A DNA stretch of 64,000 bases from contig NW_020170433.1 in assembly GCF_000524195.1 (NCBI RefSeq), positions 366,777 to 430,776 of the forward strand, read 5' to 3'. The notes beneath the pieces are model-generated. The model saw only the letters and a program-made list of their open reading frames with translations, was not told where the DNA came from and ran no database searches. This document shows, piece after piece, positions 63,001 to 64,000 of this stretch (positions are counted from its first letter, which is position 1; every line of letters begins with the position of its first letter). The translations under genes and the position numbers were made by a program. This DNA is from Echinococcus granulosus. Taxonomy: Eukaryota; Platyhelminthes; Cestoda; Cyclophyllidea; Taeniidae.

Positions 63001-63598
63001 AAAGGGAATGCGAAGATAGTCGTATAGTTATGCTGCGTTGGTCAAACATCCAATGCACCTTGGTATTTTATGCACAATTTTGTAATCTGGATATCGTGTT
63101 TTTTCGAGTGAATGTACTGCTATGAAGTAAAATTACCAAGATCTCCTACTTTTGTAATGTTCTTGAAATCATGATAGTTGGATTCGCTGAATTCGTTTAT
63201 AAGGGTCCGAATACATTCTTTTACACTCTTCTAATGAAACAGCATTTCAATCACCATATATGAGCTCCGAGATAATCCAATCCCCTGGTTACTTGGAGTA
63301 CCAATCGCGTTAAAAACTGTGTGCTCATCCTCTCTCATTCACAGATATCGTAAATGGTGACTTAACCAAGCATAGGTTCGTAATCTGATGTCGTCTTTTT
63401 GTGTTTGCATTCGCCTTCTTCGGCTGTAGCCCGTTCATCCCGTCCCAGTTGGTCTTTCACACAACACAGTGGACAAGTGGGAGATCCCCAAGTCCTCCGT
63501 CGTTCTCAAAGAGCGTATAGGAAAGGGTCAATTCGGTGAGGTCTATAAAGCAGTCTGGAATGGCACCACTCTGGTTGCTGTCAAAACACTTCGTGCAA
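53991..63598 (+). CDS. Src-family non-receptor tyrosine kinase, 3' end outside the window
   Basis: Membrane-anchored tyrosine kinase of the Src/Fyn type. Exons: 53991-54122, 54671-55191, 55545-55666, 58278-58459, 63430-63598 (continuing); all joins keep frame, giving 376 residues so far. The proposed start MGNRSSIKS fits the N-myristoylation pattern (Gly2, Ser6). A long low-complexity unique region follows, then SH3 at about 156-210 (ALHDY, DLSILKG, GYWWYAKC, VPFNYLAP). SH2 spans about 219-315 (WHFGDMRRLEAE, GSFLVRISES with the phosphotyrosine-binding Arg, VKHYRIR, SSIQQLVEHY). The SH2-kinase linker leads to DKWEIPKS, the glycine loop GKGQFGEV and the ATP-binding Lys in VAVKTL. The catalytic and activation loops lie beyond the right edge. 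Exon 1 is inferred from phase, splice sites and the myristoylation motif, and is less certain than the rest. The Tyr of the usual ALYDY motif is His. Confidence 0.9.
55667..58277 (+). other. Src intron 3 (2.6 kb)
   Basis: Splits the SH2 domain. It contains an antisense open frame at 56294-56542 (82 codons) and a plus-strand one at 57025-57285, neither with recognised family features. Otherwise AT-rich. Confidence 0.5.
60798..60960 (+). repeat. Dispersed repeat copy in Src intron 4
   Basis: Starts with GAGGACGAAAGTAGACAT, includes AGCAGAGAATATGGA and GAGGCCATGCCGCCCAGCGG, and ends with AAGTACAAAGGCGGA and a GAGTTGAACAAA tail. Diverged but collinear with the other copies. Confidence 0.6.
61578..61733 (+). 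repeat. Dispersed repeat copy in Src intron 4
   Basis: The 3' half is well preserved: CTACTGGCATGGTCAAGAGG, CCATGCCGCCTAGCGG, TGTACAGAAGCGGAGCCTAA and GAAGAGTTAAACAAACAG. The GGCATGG/CCATGCC pair can fold back. The 5' half is diverged. Confidence 0.6.
62420..62560 (+). repeat. Dispersed repeat copy in Src intron 4
   Basis: Contains TTCCTGAAGACGAAAGAAGA, GGGCAGAACATTTGT, GCTCAGCGGAAGTACAGAAG and GAGCCTTAAGTGGCC. The middle hairpin block is shortened, so this copy links the 5' and 3' ends of the family. Confidence 0.6.
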
Positions 63599-64000
63599 GT
63601 AAGTCGTCAGTCCTTTTCAGTTTCTTTGGTGGTACCAAGGTCATAACAGTCAAAGAAGTCGTTGCCTTGGTCAATATAATGTTTATATTGATAGTAAAGA
63701 GGGAATTTTTGGTACCAAAATTTGGAGTCTGGGAATTTTTGCTGCGGCTCCAGCCCGTCTTCAAGGGGTGAGCCATGTCATTTCGCCCACTTGATTGTGG
63801 TTGACACCTCGCTTCAATCGTGTGATTAGCCCTTACGAAAACTTCATTAATGCCATTAGCTGGAGCCCGAACTACCAAAAGCCCACTCCTTCAGTTCGCT
63901 TTGACGCTTTATCCTTCTGCACCATTTTGGTATTCTCATCACCCGAAGTTTTTTTTACTTGAAAATCCTAAGACGGTGAAACCCGCACAGTCAGTTAACG
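63599..64000 (+). other. Start of Src intron 5, cut by the window edge
   Basis: GTAAGT follows the exon that ends after VAVKTLRA (phase 1). The remaining 400 bases are non-coding. The next kinase exon is not in the window. Confidence 0.7.

Larger units (their letters stand above)
58460..63429 (+). other. Src intron 4 (5 kb) with three dispersed-repeat copies
   Basis: Separates the SH2 domain from the kinase domain. It holds the repeat copies at about 60798, 61578 and 62420, all in one orientation. The 90-codon open frame at 59217-59489 has no recognised similarity. Confidence 0.55.

Overview
The window is nuclear DNA from a multicellular animal, most likely a parasitic flatworm and probably a tapeworm. 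Genes are split by many introns. Several short introns (29-49 nt) sit near gene 5' ends, with kilobase-scale introns downstream, a pattern known from flatworms. One close same-strand gene pair looks like a trans-spliced transcription unit. The species assignment is an inference; there is no rRNA or mitochondrial marker here.

Layout, left to right. 1-2.8 kb: exons of an unrecognised Pro/Gln-rich protein (+). 3.6-3.9 kb: a dispersed repeat interrupted by a 100-N assembly gap. 4.3-5.1 kb: NDUFS4, a complex I subunit (+). 5.3-9.25 kb: VPS72/YL1, an H2A.Z chaperone (+), starting 204 bp after the NDUFS4 stop. 11.16-16.85 kb: ANAPC2, the cullin subunit of the anaphase-promoting complex (+). 17.48-42.77 kb: an ezrin/radixin/moesin-type (ERM) gene (+) of 11 exons with introns up to 5.8 kb. 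44.3-52.7 kb: the PP2A scaffold A subunit (-), convergent with ERM. 54.0 kb to beyond the right edge: a Src-family tyrosine kinase (+), divergent from the PP2A gene; the window holds its N-terminus, SH3, SH2 and the first part of the kinase domain.

Most genes are conserved housekeeping or signalling functions: respiration, histone-variant exchange, the cell cycle, cortical cytoskeleton, phosphatase scaffolding and tyrosine-kinase signalling. I see no joint pathway beyond proximity. Exon boundaries come from reading splice sites, frame continuity and family conservation by eye. For the VPS72, ANAPC2, ERM, PP2A and Src models every junction keeps the frame.

I found no new enzymatic or defence-type system. 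The points most worth a second look are the candidate NDUFS4-VPS72 polycistron, a candidate 29-nt intron at the ERM 5' end, an ERM protein whose usual long helical domain is shortened and followed by a Ser/Pro-rich linker, a short dispersed repeat family with at least five copies, a GC-AG intron in the PP2A gene, and an unusual hairpin in an ERM intron.
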